64,000 nt of DNA, taken from positions 187,154 to 251,153 of the forward strand of contig CAJNDS010002640.1 of assembly GCA_905221605.1 (NCBI GenBank), read 5' to 3'. The stretch comes from Symbiodinium natans. Lineage: Eukaryota > Sar > Dinophyceae > Suessiales > Symbiodiniaceae. Below are positions 12,420 to 23,238 of this stretch, piece by piece (within the stretch, counting starts at the first letter, position 1; each line of letters opens with the position of its first letter). The translations under genes and the position numbers were made by a program. Under the pieces are notes generated by a model. It searched no databases. It worked only from the letters and a program-made list of their open reading frames with translations, and was not told where the DNA came from.

Positions 12420-14181
12420 ATGGCCGAACTACCTGGCAATGAGAACTTTGAGGGTGTAGTGGCCCCGCCAAAGGCAATGACAGATGAGGCGGCTACTCCT
12501 CAAAAGACTGAGCAAGACACTCCTGGTTCACATGCTGATGCAGAGGGCGCCCTCAGCAGAAAGACGTTCGCATGCCTTGCAGCTGCTTATACTGTGGAAG
12601 GCGTAGACTCGCAGCTCCTCAGCACGTGTCTCTTTGCCCTGCAGAGAGATATCGATCTTAGCCTCCACGAGATTGCGATTCTCACAACCGCCCAGATGAT
12701 CATGGCCAATCTGGCGGCTCCATTTTGGGGAATCCTTGCGGATCGCCATTTGCTGTCGCGACGGAGCATCCTCGCCTTGGGCTGCATCGGTGTCGGCTCG
12801 GCGGTGACTGTCATGTCCCTGGTGTCCTCGATGCTGCCGCTTGTTTTCCTGCGGGCGATGTGCGGCTTCTTCCTGGCCTCCCTGAAGCCTGTTAGCATCG
12901 GTCTGGTGGCAGACCTGACCCCAGAGCAGCATCGAGGCAAGATCTTCGGGCAGCTGCAGAGCTTCTTCATGTTCGGCATGCTGGTCACCACGCTGGTTGG
13001 CGGGAACGTGGCCAACATCTTCATTTTCAGCCTTGCGGGCTGGCGAGTCTTATTCTTTGTCACAGGCGTGCTTACGTACGGCGTGGCGGCGATCTTGGCG
13101 AAGTGCATGGTGGAGCCGCCGCGCAGGCTGGAGAAGCCGGAAGCGTCTCAAGGCGGAGCTTGCAGGACCGTCGGGGATGAACTGATGGCCGTGCTGCGCT
13201 TCCTGACGATACCCTCCTTCAGCATTCTCGTGCTGCAGGGCATCTTCGGAAGCATTCCATGGAGCATCATGGGGAACAACCTGCTCTATTTTAAGCTTTG
13301 TGGCTTGCAGGATTGGGAGTCCTCCATTCTGACAGCAGAGCCCCAGAAACACAAGTATAGACTTTCCTTTCTGCGAGACAGTTCTACCCTAAACTGAAAA
13401 AAGGATTGCTGCTTAAACTTTGATTGAAGCTGCGACCCTTGACGCTTCTGAGGAGTTTACAGCTGCTGGGATGGTGGGCGCTGTTCTAGGTGGCTTCGTG
13501 GCAGATGTCTTGGCAAGGCGATTGGGTAAGCATGGGCGGCCGCTGAATGCACAGATCACCGTGGCCATCGGAATCCCTTTGATGTACTTGCAGTTCTATG
13601 GTGTGCCAGCAGGACAGGGCTCCTTCTGGGTGTACTTCGCGATCATTGGTTCATTCGGAGTTTTCGGTACCTGGGCTGGAATTGGCACCAACCTCCCCAT
13701 CCTCTCTGACATTGTGCCGGCGGAACACCGTTGCAAGGCAAGGGGATCAATTGTGGGGATGCCAATGCAAGTTCTGAGAAAGCAGGAGCCCTCTCTCCCG
13801 CCCTCTCACCACGCTCACCACTCTCGCCACTCTCATCTCCCTCTCACCGCTCCCCTCTGAACCCGTCAGGTCATGGCTTGGGAGGGTGCTTTGGAGAGCA
13901 GTACGGCAGCTGCCATCGGGCCTGTGATTGTTTCGCTCTTGGCCCAGAACCTCTTCGGCTACGACTTCGGTGAGAAGGGCCAGACGGGCAGCACCCTGGA
14001 GTCAGCTACAGCCCTGGGAAAGGCAATGGCGGCTACCATCTGCATTCCATGGACCATCACGCTTTTTGCCTACACCCTGTTGCATTGGAGCTATCCGCGG
14101 GACTTGCGCCGATTGAAGGAACAACGCAAGGCTGCGCAGGTGGCCTATCAGAGCCAGGGCAGCTTGGCAACCAGCGCATAA
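12420..14181 (+). CDS. major facilitator superfamily transporter, Spinster-like
   Basis: Three exons, 12420-13337, 13453-13770 and 13870-14181, give about 515 residues, the usual MFS length. After a hydrophilic N-terminus of about 45 residues come alternating hydrophobic segments consistent with 12 transmembrane helices. The MFS loop 2-3 signature is present as WGILADRHLLSRRS, and a related GGFVADVLARRLGKHGR occurs in the second half. The order of features resembles the Spinster-like branch, so it probably moves a small organic solute across a membrane; the substrate cannot be read from the sequence. Intron 2 (13771-13869) is GT-AG with phase 0. Intron 1 has no phase-compatible GT donor; the best solution is GCA|GAGCCC to CTGAG|GAG (13338-13452), a GA-AG intron with a GAG repeated at both ends. 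The stop is a TAA at 14179. The start ATG fits the first in-frame Met. Confidence 0.88.
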
Positions 14182-15400
14182 GCAGCTCGCGGCTGCTTGG
14201 AACAACACATTGACCAGTAGAAGCCCACCTACTTCAGACACTTGTGAAGAAGTGCGGACAGGTGGGCCTTGCTGGCCAGTGCAAGCTCTTTTTAATCTAT
14301 ATCTGTGCAGCAACAGAAGGCTGTACCATCTTCAGGGCGCACTCGGCTCCTGCAAAAGTCATAGAATACAAAGATGAGTTTCTGGTGTCTCTACATATAT
14401 GCGGTGTCCATATGTACGTATGCATATATATATATATATCTCTATACAAATGCACGTACATAAATATATACATGCACAGATACATGTGTTTATATATTCA
14501 TGCACAAACAACTGTTAGCTTTTGCGCTTCAACGCTTAGCAGGGCTTACGTGGCCCACAGAAGCTGGCGCCGCGCTTTGAATGTTTAACCTGGCTGCAAT
14601 GAAGCCGGGGGACCTGGCGGCAAGAGAAGCTTCTGTCAATCCTATAGTGAATCAATCCATAAGGCAGTAAAAAGTAGTCCTTGGTCCTTAGTCTTAGTGC
14701 AAGAGCTGCGCCCTCATGAACCCAGCGAGGAAGTGCTGTGTTCCGTGCATGTGTGCTGACGCTTGTTGAGCAACGGCCTCGCCACCGCAGCTCCTTGAGG
14801 AGCCGAATTGAGAATCACTTGGCCATGACGAGCAAAAAAGGGGAGCATTGTGAACTTGGTGCCATCTGAATATTACATTGGGAACAACGTCCGCTTCGCT
14901 CTCTCTTTCTCTCTCTTTCTCTCACTCTCTCTCACTCTCTCCCCTGTTTTTTAAAATTCGAGGTGAGGCGTTTGCGGCGAGGCGCTGTTCCGAGGGACCA
15001 GTAGGTCCTCAGAGTTCCCTCATGGTTCCAGTCAGTTTATGCAGCGAGATGTGAGGGAAAAAGAGATCAGCTTCTTTGCTTTGCGAATTTGCACGTGTCA
15101 CCTCGCTCAGGCCCACTACAAGTGTTCACCATGCCTGTGCATTGTTTGTATCCGTGCTCACAGGCGACAGTCTCTCTGTATCTGTGCTGCTCTTGCAAAG
15201 AAGCTCATTACCGGAGAAGGATTTCACATCTTTACACGATGTCATGGAGCCTGCTCATGCTTGGAGTTGAACAGGTAGTCAGCCGTGAGTTGCATCTTCT
15301 TATAGGTATTCAGAGGTCAGGAAGGAATCTATGCTGCTGATGGACGGCAGTGCACAGGCGCAGTGTTGAATGTGCTAAGACAGCTTGGTAACAGTTGTGC
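14182..15400. other. no supportable gene; AT and CT microsatellites
   Basis: Presumed 3' UTR of the transporter, then an AT-rich tract with TA dinucleotides and CATATA-type units (about 14392-14500), and CTCTCT tracts near 14899-14942. Overlapping short frames at 15039-15340 have no recognisable product. Confidence 0.5.
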
Positions 15401-15530
15401 TTGTGTGTGCTTGTGTGTGCTTGTGTGTGCTTGTGTGTGCTTGTGTGTGCTTGTGTGTGCTTGTGTGTGCTTGTGTGTGCTTCTGTGTGCTTGTGTGTGC
15501 TTGTGTGTGCTTGTGTGTGCTTGTGTGTGC
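15401..15530. repeat. 10-bp minisatellite, 13 units
   Basis: Thirteen tandem copies of TTGTGTGTGC with a single change visible (TTCTGTGTGC at 15481). Near-identity of units indicates recent expansion or active homogenisation. Confidence 0.97.
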
Positions 15531-17729
15531 AGGCGATGCTTTGTTGTGTTTCCGATGTCTCATTCTGAACATTCTTCAGGAATCGGCAGAAAGAAAGGAC
15601 GAAGGCCCATGCTTGTTGAATTCGGGGCAGTTCTTACCAGGACGGCGTGCCTCCTTAGTTAGGCTAGCAATGGTGATGTGGCCGGCTTGGTTGACAGTAT
15701 GAGATTAAATCATTGCCAAGCATGTTTGGGCGATGCTTATTTCCGCTGCGCTCGATCCTGGCAAAAAGGTGGATTCCTGAGTTCCCTTCCCCGCTCTGAT
15801 TCTTCTTCCCTCATTCTCAGCATTCTCTCCCTTTCTTCATCGATCCTCAGATCATATCGATAATTCAGCAACTTCGATTGAGTGCAGGTAGATAGCTGTG
15901 GAAGCAGTGGCAGCAATGAATGAGCGGCGCGCTCAGGGACTGAACTACCTGATGAGTTCTCGTGTCAGCTTCACTAGTCTCGTCAAGCTGCGTGCGGGCC
16001 CAATCCTATGACTACCTTTCAAGCAGTCTTCCGAAGAGCCCGCAGGATAACCCTGGGCGCAACATGGCCCAAGTACCGAAAGCCCTCCCACATTTTGCCG
16101 GGCCTTCTCGCCTTGCATCCCTGGGATGCCGAACAGAAGCCGTTGGTCCCAAAACGTAGCCGTAGCGTGCAACGCCTTGACACCTCACAGGCTTGCAGCT
16201 AACACAAGTGCCACACGAAACGCCCTCGAACTTGACAGGAGCCACAAGCCCGCTTGCAAACAGGAAACATGAAACACTCGCGAGACGACATGACGGACGA
16301 AACGTGAGGTTTGAGACCGACGTTCACGATCCCAGAGTCCCAGGGTGACGCGCTCACGACGATACCCATGACTGCTTTGGACAAAAAGAAGAGGATCCGA
16401 GGAGATGGGGTCCATAAACGACGACCGCGAAGAGCGCGGCTTCGCGCGCGACCTGCCTGGTGAATCTGTGGATGGGCCACGCTCAAACCCCCCGAGCCCT
16501 CAACCCTTCAAAACAGTATTCCTTGGTTTCGCATTCAGGAAGAACTGTTCTCACCACCAAGTCCTCAATTTTTCGCCCAGGGCAGAGGAGTCCAACAACG
16601 GCTTCGGCCAGGACCGTGATGCCATTCACAAGTGCTTTCAGCCATGATGGACCCCGTGTGGCACATCAGCGTTTGCAGATGGACTATGATGATCTATGAT
16701 GTCCTTATTCGTAGAGATACTGTGTAAGGGAAGATAACAGTGCCGAGGATGCTGTGGAACATGTTGCTTGGCGTGAAGCCTGTCGTGGTTTGCGCATGGA
16801 CATGCATGGACCCCAATGCCTGGCATGTGTTTTGAGGACGCGCCAGATCCGCCGGCAAGGAGACTTCACAGGGTTCTGGCCCCAGATTTGCTTCGGATTG
16901 CTGCGTGGTACTAAACAGAAAAGAGCATGAAAAGAGCATGTGCTGGAGGCTCGCTCATCCTTGCGGATGGACCCTGAGGCCCATGTACCATCCTGTGTGT
17001 GTGTGTGTTTACTTTGCATTTTTGCTCTGCCTTCCCTCCCGATTCCTTTATCCTCGCTCTGCCCCGGCTTGGCGTTGCTTCACCCTCGGCATCCCTCCCT
17101 TCGCTACCGAGTGCCAAAGCGGAAGGGTAAGCGCTGGCCAGCTTTTGCGAGCCTTTTTCCCTCTCTCCACAGCTGGAAGACATCCCGCCTGTGGGATGAT
17201 TGGGAAGCGCTGGAGAGTTGTTTGGCTCATTCCCCGAACCGAAGGCAGTCAAGTGCTTCTGTCTCTGAGCAAAGGAGGCGGCCGGGCTTGAGCTCGAAAA
17301 CCGCCATCTTCGCCGACGTGTGGCGGCATCGCGGCCAGCAACAAGAACTTTACATGATGGTTTGCCCGTTGATGATTTTGGCTCCGGTTTGCCCTTCGTC
17401 CTATGGACCTTCCTGGCAAACGGTACCCCACCCGAAACAGAGCAAAGCGACACTTTGGCCAGCTGTGGTTGGAACCAAGGAATTAGAGCACGTCGCATCC
17501 TCGGACAAAGGGGTAGCTGCAATTCCAGGGGTCTACGTGAGTATCCCTCGAGCATCCTCCCAGTACGCAGCTGCTCGCCAGGGATGGCAGAACATGTCAC
17601 GGTGAGATTCGGAGCTGAGGCCCTGGAGGCCCAGCATGAGGAGAGCAGGCCACCAGAGAGTGGCAAGTCCAAGTCGCCCACGCACAGACTCCTGCAGGCC
17701 TGGAATGCAGGAGCTTCATAGAACTGGCC
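15531..17729. other. unresolved stretch, possible exons
   Basis: A plus-strand frame starting with ATG at 16405 (MGSINDDREERGFARDLPG, 80 residues) has fair coding character but no recognised domain. Between 16911 and 17721 long frames overlap on both strands; a plus-strand reading around 17290-17605 and a minus-strand reading of 256 residues cannot be separated by eye. I assign no gene. Confidence 0.3.
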
Positions 17730-18475
17730 GTGACAAGTAGCGACAAGGGTGTGTTCTTCAGCTATAAGCTTTCTTAGACAGTAGTTACTGTACTAGAATC
17801 CCAGAACTTATTGAGAACATGATGATTCAGCTTCTTTCAAATGCACAAATTGGATATTGGCAAGTATAATCTTCAAGATATGAGAGAAGTTTTTTCATAG
17901 GGATTATTCGTATTGATTTGGGTATAGAAATTGGATCTCAAGATGGAATAGATGAAAGAAGCTAGCAATCAGGGGAAGACTATCTGAATGATATGATGGA
18001 TGAATGAGACAAAAGGAAATGATGAATGATTCCAATCATCCTTAGAAGATCAATTCTCAGTATTTCTCCCATCATAATCTTTGGCCCGAAGAATTGGTCT
18101 ATTGAATCATGAAAGATATAACCATGATGGTCATTTTCTTGCTCTTTTCATTCGCCCATCATTGAATATGATGAATGACGAGAATAGAACAATCACATAA
18201 TGCTTATAGCATATTATTAGATATGAGTTTATGAACTAATGAATGATATAAAGGATCCTGGCATTGAATAAGAATATCAAGAGCTCTTTACTAGTATTAA
18301 TTATGACGATTTACAGGAATGAAGAATAATATAATATCAACACCTTGGTGCATGATGATTCATAATGTTATTATGATTATCATCTCGTTTCAACTTTCAC
18401 ATTACTAAAAGATCCTTGATGTTCTAGTATACTTTCAAACCGTTCGAAAATACAAAAAGACTCATTTATACAGGG
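17730..18475. other. AT-rich island without genes
   Basis: About 750 bp clearly richer in A and T than the rest of the window, with recurring ATGATGAAT and ATATGA-type words and no open frame of note. It ends at the start of the 42-bp array. Possible explanations are an organelle-derived insertion, a decayed mobile element or part of the same satellite domain. None is shown by the sequence. Confidence 0.6.
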
Positions 18476-18477
18476 TT

Positions 18478-19234
18478 TTTGGGGCCTGAAGGATTCTTTG
18501 GAATCCTTCAGGGCCCACATGTGGGTGCTGAGGCATTTTTGGAATCCTTGAGGGTCCACATGCGGGGCCTGAGGCATTTTTGGAATCCTTCAGGGCCCAC
18601 ATGCGGGGCCTGAAGGGTTTTTTGGAATCCTTCAGGGCCCACATGCGGGGCCTGAAGGGTTTTTTGGAATCCTTCAGGTCCCACATGCGGGGCCTGAAGG
18701 ATTTTTGGAACGCTTCAGGGCGCACATGCCTGGCCTGAAGGGTTTTTGGGAATCCTTCAGGGCCCACATGCGGGGCCTGAAGGATTTTTTGGAATCCTTC
18801 AGGGCCCACATGCGGGGCCTGAAGGGTTTTTTTGAATCCTTCAGGGCCCACATGCGGGGCCTGAAGGGTTTTTTGGAATCCTTCAGGGCCCACATGCGGG
18901 GCCTGAAGGGTTTTTTGGAATCCTTCAGGGCCCACATGCGGGGCCTGAAGGGTTTTTTGGAATCCTTCAGGGCCCACATGCGGGGCCTGAAGGATTTTTT
19001 GGAATCCTTCAGGGCCCACATGCGGGGCCTGAAGGGTTTTTTGGAATCCTTCAGGGCCCACATGCGGGGCCTGAAGGATTTTTGGAATCCTTCAGGGCCC
19101 ACATGCGGGGCCTGAAGGGTTTTTGGAATCCTTCAGGGCCCACATGCGGGGCCTGAAGGATTCCTTGGAATCCTTCAGGGCCCGCATGCGGGGCCTGAAG
19201 GATTCCTTGGAATCCTTCAGGCCCCGCATGCGGG
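18478..19234. repeat. 42-bp tandem array, about 18 copies, each a hairpin
   Basis: The unit is GGGGCCTGAAGG, then about GTTTTTTGGAAT, then CCTTCAGGGCCCACATGC. Each copy contains the inverted pair CCTGAAGG / CCTTCAGG around a T-rich loop, so every unit can fold as a hairpin or cruciform. The unit is 14 codons long, so frames stay open on both strands with 14-residue periodic products; these look like repeat proteins but show no start, domain or codon signal. Left-hand copies (18478-18720) are more divergent, right-hand copies nearly identical. The loop ATTCCTTGGAAT replaces the T-run in the last two units. Confidence 0.95.
19181..19234. repeat. perfect 26-bp inverted repeat at the array end
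   Basis: Positions 19181-19206 and 19209-19234 are exact reverse complements, separated only by TT. The arms start and end with CCCGCATGC and GCATGCGGG. This is much longer than the internal hairpins of the array and marks its right edge, where the sequence changes abruptly to A/C-rich DNA with AAGTGC and AAGCAC words. Confidence 0.95.
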
Positions 19235-20931
19235 AAGTGCAAGAAGCACAAATTAAAACAAGTGCCAACAATGCAAAGCGCACACACAATCACAACAAAA
19301 TTGCAAAAAGCACGAACAAGTGCAAACAAGGCACAAAATCACACAAAAGATGTTTGGGTTTTGGGATTTTCGGGTTTCTTATGTTTTCTCAAGGTTTTAG
19401 GTAAGTATCAGTAAAAGTATGGCCCCAAATCCGTGTATCCAATGAAATTAAGAAATACAGGGAACATATCAGAGTATCAGAACAGACACTGTCTACAAGA
19501 GCTTTCACATATCGAGGCTGGTCCATTGGGGGGGGCGACCATTATATACATATATGTATATATATAATGTATAGATATTCTTGGCCATATAGAACCGTCT
19601 GTCCGCCCTATAAACACCATCCAAGCGCGACCGTAGAAGCCCGGGCATTGCAGGGGCTGCAAGACTCGAGCGAGGAGTCTGACGAGGAGGAGATACGGGC
19701 CGCCGCCTGGCTGGCGACATCTCTGTTTTTGTGTCTCTCTTTCTCTCTCTGTGCGTGTGTGTCGTGTGTGCGCGTGCGTGGGCGGGTGTGTGTCTGTGTC
19801 TCTCTGTGTGTGTGTGTGTGTGTGTGACTGTGTGTGTGTGTGTGTGTGTGTGCGCGCGCCAACCCTGTTGCCAAGCGAGGAAGTGTACATAGACATAGTC
19901 CAGTGTCTGAGTTTTCACCATGAAAGCACATAGTGGGTCCACCCCATGAATGCAGTTGGTGGTCCAAAGTAGAGGGCTGCAGTCATGGCTGATATGGGGA
20001 CTGCTCATTCCCACGTACCTGCAGATGCTCAGATCTTTCGTTGTATGCGTTGATGCATGCTGCCTGCAAGAGCGAGCAAGGTTCTAATGTGTCAGAATAA
20101 CAAGGTGTTTCTCAGGTGAAAGGACCCGAGACTTGGCGTGGAGATGTGCGCATTTTCGATTCGCTGTTTTCTGTTTTACAACTCGCCCCATGGTTTTGTG
20201 ACTCGTCTCCGCATGCTTCGCCCGTCACCCTGCGTGTGTTGGGTGGGTTTCAAATGTGTGTTCCCTTCAGGAACTGGGATTTTAGGCTGCGTCCCAAGCA
20301 TTTCTTTAAAAGGTACCCCAATCGGAATAGACGGCGTTCCAGGTCGACGTCAGAGGTCTGCATGCATGTTGTCTCTCCGCCCGAGGGTAGACCTCTAGCT
20401 TGGGACAAGCAACTGAAGCTCAAAGGGTCTCGTCAGCGCGATGGGCGGACAGGGCAGTGGAAGTGTTGATCCGATGTGTTGCTTCTTGCACGGCTGGAAA
20501 GAAGAGACCTGGCAAGCTGCTGTCTCCAAGGAGAAGAGAATGAAGGGGCATGGTCCCAAGCAAACCTGTGCTGAAGTGGATATCCAGTCTCGCACCACTT
20601 GCCATGTCAGTGGCTGGAGACGGGCTGGGGTACCATCATGACTGCAGAGTTCGTGGCCCAGGATTGTGGTGTCGGGGAAATGGAGGAAACTGGCCAGGGT
20701 CCCAGACAGCACCTTCAGTTGTCCCTCTAGCCCTGGACCATAGGCATTGCCTGCCAAGTTTTTGAGGCAAAAGTACAAGGTTTCGGACTCTGCGAAAGTA
20801 AGCATCGCTTTCTCGCTTCTCCCCTTTGCCAGTAGCTCTTGTTGCTAATGCTGATCGGCAAACGAAGGCAATCCAAAGCCTCTGTAGCCCTTTACCTTCC
20901 CTGTTGAGATCCCTGTTCTTTTGCCGAGCAG
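19235..20931. other. no supportable gene; TC and TG microsatellites
   Basis: Contains A-rich DNA (19235-19345), a TATATA tract at about 19543-19570, and TC then TG/GTGT runs at 19727-19857. Overlapping frames at 20116-20805 on both strands could not be assigned. Confidence 0.45.
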
Positions 20932-20970
20932 GCAGAGGGCCTGAAGCGCTTCGTGCGTGAGCAAGACATG
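20932..20970 (+). CDS. possible coiled-coil microexon
   Basis: Bounded by CGAGCAG|G and ATG|GTGGGG. The 13 codons read AEGLKRFVREQDM, an amphipathic helix like those encoded by the exon series at 25-32 kb. It may be an upstream exon of that gene, in which case the duplicated genes at 21-25 kb would lie inside one of its introns. This is inference from character and boundaries only. Confidence 0.25.
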
Positions 20971-21090
20971 GTGGGGTGCTCAGTGCTCATGTGCAAAGAA
21001 CATCGAAATATTCTCAGAGAATCTGATTTAGCTGTTTGAGGTGAGGCATCATCAGGTACGGTATGCAGCACTGGCATCTTGACACTTCTG

Positions 21091-22781
21091 TCCTGTTGCG
21101 AGCCATCAACTCAAAAGTACAGCACGGGCATAGAGCTTTTCGTGTGCAAGCAGCCATGACAGCCATGACGGTCGAGCGACCATGCGATGCGACGGCGTGG
21201 TTCGAGTCGGTTCCTCACCTGCTCTCCGAGCAGGAGTGGGAGGTGTCCGGGCGCATTGGGCAGTCCAGCCTGTCCCACTGCCGCTGCCCTTGGGGGGGTC
21301 ACTTGTTGAGGCTCTCTCTGAGTGGTATTCATGTGCAGAACGCGGACACCAGAAGTCTGCTGCTTAGACCGGAGACCAGGGCAAAGCATGAAGCCCAGCT
21401 GCCGCTTGGAGGGCGCATGGAGCTGCTCGAGCTTCTGGCACCGGGTGATACACTCGTGAGGCAGCCTGCCTCCTGGGGACTTCTGCAGCTGTGCAGCTTG
21501 GTCTTTGGGAATGCTGGGGCTTCGGGCATCGGTTTGCCAGAGCTCTCCGCCCCCATCGTCAGTCGGCAGAGGCTGTACCGCGCTTGGCCAACAAATGAAG
21601 ACACCACCCTCATGTTCTCCAGAAATGAAGCTGACCCTGCTGATGCCCTACTGATCTGCCGCCCACAAGGAGCCGAGCACGTCGGGCTTGTCGGCGTTTT
21701 CAGTGTTTCCGAAGACAAGTTTGACCAGTGGATGTCGACCCATCATGCCTTGTTGCTTGAGTCCGCCATCTCCACAGCGACGCGGTTCTTGAACCGGCCG
21801 GGGATTACCCAGTTGCGTGCCTTTGACGCGAACATGTACACTGTGCTGAGCGTCCACAGCTGCAAACGCGGCCCGCCGCTGCTGCCACTGGCATCCGGTT
21901 CTGCTCAGAGAGCCGATGTCGTCATCAAGACAGATGAGCGAAGTCAGCTTGGCGCATGGGCTCGCATGCCTTTGTGCTCGGATGGGAAGTTTCGCTTGGT
22001 CGACTTTGTCAAGCAGTTTGCAAAGAATCTGGGTATGAGCTTGCAGGCCTACAGCTCGCTGGATGGCCAGAGGTTGGTTCACTACCAGTGCGTGGTGAAG
22101 CGTGAGGAGTGGGATCGTGTCCGAGAGCAATTTCAAGAAGCATTCCTGGTTCAGAAACGAGCCTACCGCCGCGCCAATGGTGGATCATGTGCTCCTTGTC
22201 TTGCAGCAGATGCCGAGCCTCGGTTCGCTCCAGATGCGAGACGTGCAGGGCTGTGCAATCAGATTCGGCTCAATGCGCACAAGCCAGCACAGCACAAGAC
22301 AGTGGTGCGACGCACTTTCATCGAAGTCGCAAGTGACGACGACAGTACGGAGGATGAGATGGTGATCATTCAGGAGAGGTCCAACCGGCGGGCCAAGACT
22401 TTCCCTTCCCGATTGCCGACATCCTCAGACTCCTCGGATCAAGATCTTTAGCATGCTTCAGTCAATGTCGTGCCTGCAGACGAAGCCTGATTGTCTAGTG
22501 TGTGAACGCAGAATTCGTTAGCCAGCAGGACGATGTGGTAGAAGAGTTGCCGGAATGCTTGCTGGATGTGCATGGCATATCCGCCTGCCCTCCGGTCATT
22601 GTACAGTCCCAACTTGGGCAGGCGAGCAGCTTCCAGTCGCTGCAAGTGTACAAGCTGACTGGCACGGTCGACCCCTCGACCGAGAGCTGTTTGTCAGCCA
22701 TCCAGCTAAGTAGCGACTAAAGTGTCGATGCTTTGCTGATGAAAATCCTGTTGGCTCAGCATCAGTTGTTGCAGCCGGCTC
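21091..22781 (+). repeat. tandem duplication, copy 1
   Basis: 1691 bp matching 23239-24929 at a constant offset of 2148 with no indel. The differences I found are at 21116 (A/G), 21124 (A/G) and 22433 (C/A), so identity is about 99.8 percent. The unit includes the complete gene plus about 330 bp of 3' flank. Confidence 0.95.
21156..22451 (+). CDS. intronless unknown protein, duplicate copy 1
   Basis: From the first ATG shared by both copies (21156, MTAMTVERPCDA) the product is 431 residues with no intron needed. An upstream in-frame ATG at 21063 exists but lies outside the duplicated unit, so it is not conserved. A CAAG acceptor-like site just before the ATG would suit spliced-leader addition. 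No domain is recognised. The first 340 residues look like a mixed alpha/beta globular protein; around residues 355-370 there are two cysteines in SCAPCLA; the C-terminus is acidic and Ser/Asp-rich (ASDDDSTEDE, then SSDSSDQDL). Lack of introns among intron-rich neighbours hints at a retroposed origin. It could be a lineage-specific family. Confidence 0.78.
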   Translation: MTAMTVERPCDATAWFESVPHLLSEQEWEVSGRIGQSSLSHCRCPWGGHLLRLSLSGIHVQNADTRSLLLRPETRAKHEAQLPLGGRMELLELLAPGDTLVRQPASWGLLQLCSLVFGNAGASGIGLPELSAPIVSRQRLYRAWPTNEDTTLMFSRNEADPADALLICRPQGAEHVGLVGVFSVSEDKFDQWMSTHHALLLESAISTATRFLNRPGITQLRAFDANMYTVLSVHSCKRGPPLLPLASGSAQRADVVIKTDERSQLGAWARMPLCSDGKFRLVDFVKQFAKNLGMSLQAYSSLDGQRLVHYQCVVKREEWDRVREQFQEAFLVQKRAYRRANGGSCAPCLAADAEPRFAPDARRAGLCNQIRLNAHKPAQHKTVVRRTFIEVASDDDSTEDEMVIIQERSNRRAKTFPSRLPTSSDSSDQDL

Positions 22782-23238
22782 TTGAGCAGCCCATGTGGCT
22801 AGCCATAAAAAGTCGGGCAAACTATGACGAGTTTTGTTAGCGCTTTGTGCGCTCGCCTTGGCCTCTCGGTTGCAAGTTGCCGCAGTGGGGAGTGGGAGGT
22901 CCTCGACCGACAACAGGGGAGCGACCCGCTGAAATTGTGAAGCTGTTGACATCGATTGCCTTGTTCACCAGGCGTCTTCCCAAGCGAAGGCAGGACATAG
23001 CAGGACATCCAAAGCACCCGGACTAAGGTTAGGGTCAAAGAAGGTTGGGGGGGCGGAGGTGAGGTGGTGGTGGTGAGGGGGGTGTGCATGCAATGCTAAA
23101 TGGGGCTATGGGGGCCTGACTCATCTTCGAAGCGGTAGCTGTTGTTCGATGCGCCAGATGGCCGGAAGCCTCGATGAAACGAGATTCTCGTTGATGGGTT
23201 TGGGCAAGCGGTGTGAGCTGGGTAAGCAGTCGCTTGCT
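22782..23238. other. spacer between the duplicated units
   Basis: 457 bp unique to the space between copies. The first 17 bases still resemble the sequence right of copy 2, with five transitions and no transversion. No gene is evident. A G-rich tract with GGTGGTGGTG lies near 23047-23080. Confidence 0.6.

Noticed and set aside
12528-13108. Minus-strand frames of 134 and 173 residues within the transporter gene
   Set aside because: They are antisense shadows of a clear MFS coding region.
15363-15702. Cys/Val-rich plus-strand and Thr/His-rich minus-strand frames
   Set aside because: Produced by the 10-bp TTGTGTGTGC repeat, which cycles through frames every 30 bases.
18462-19329. Proteins with a 14-residue repeat on either strand
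   Set aside because: The 42-bp unit is a multiple of three, so openness on both strands is automatic; hairpin structure explains conservation better than coding.
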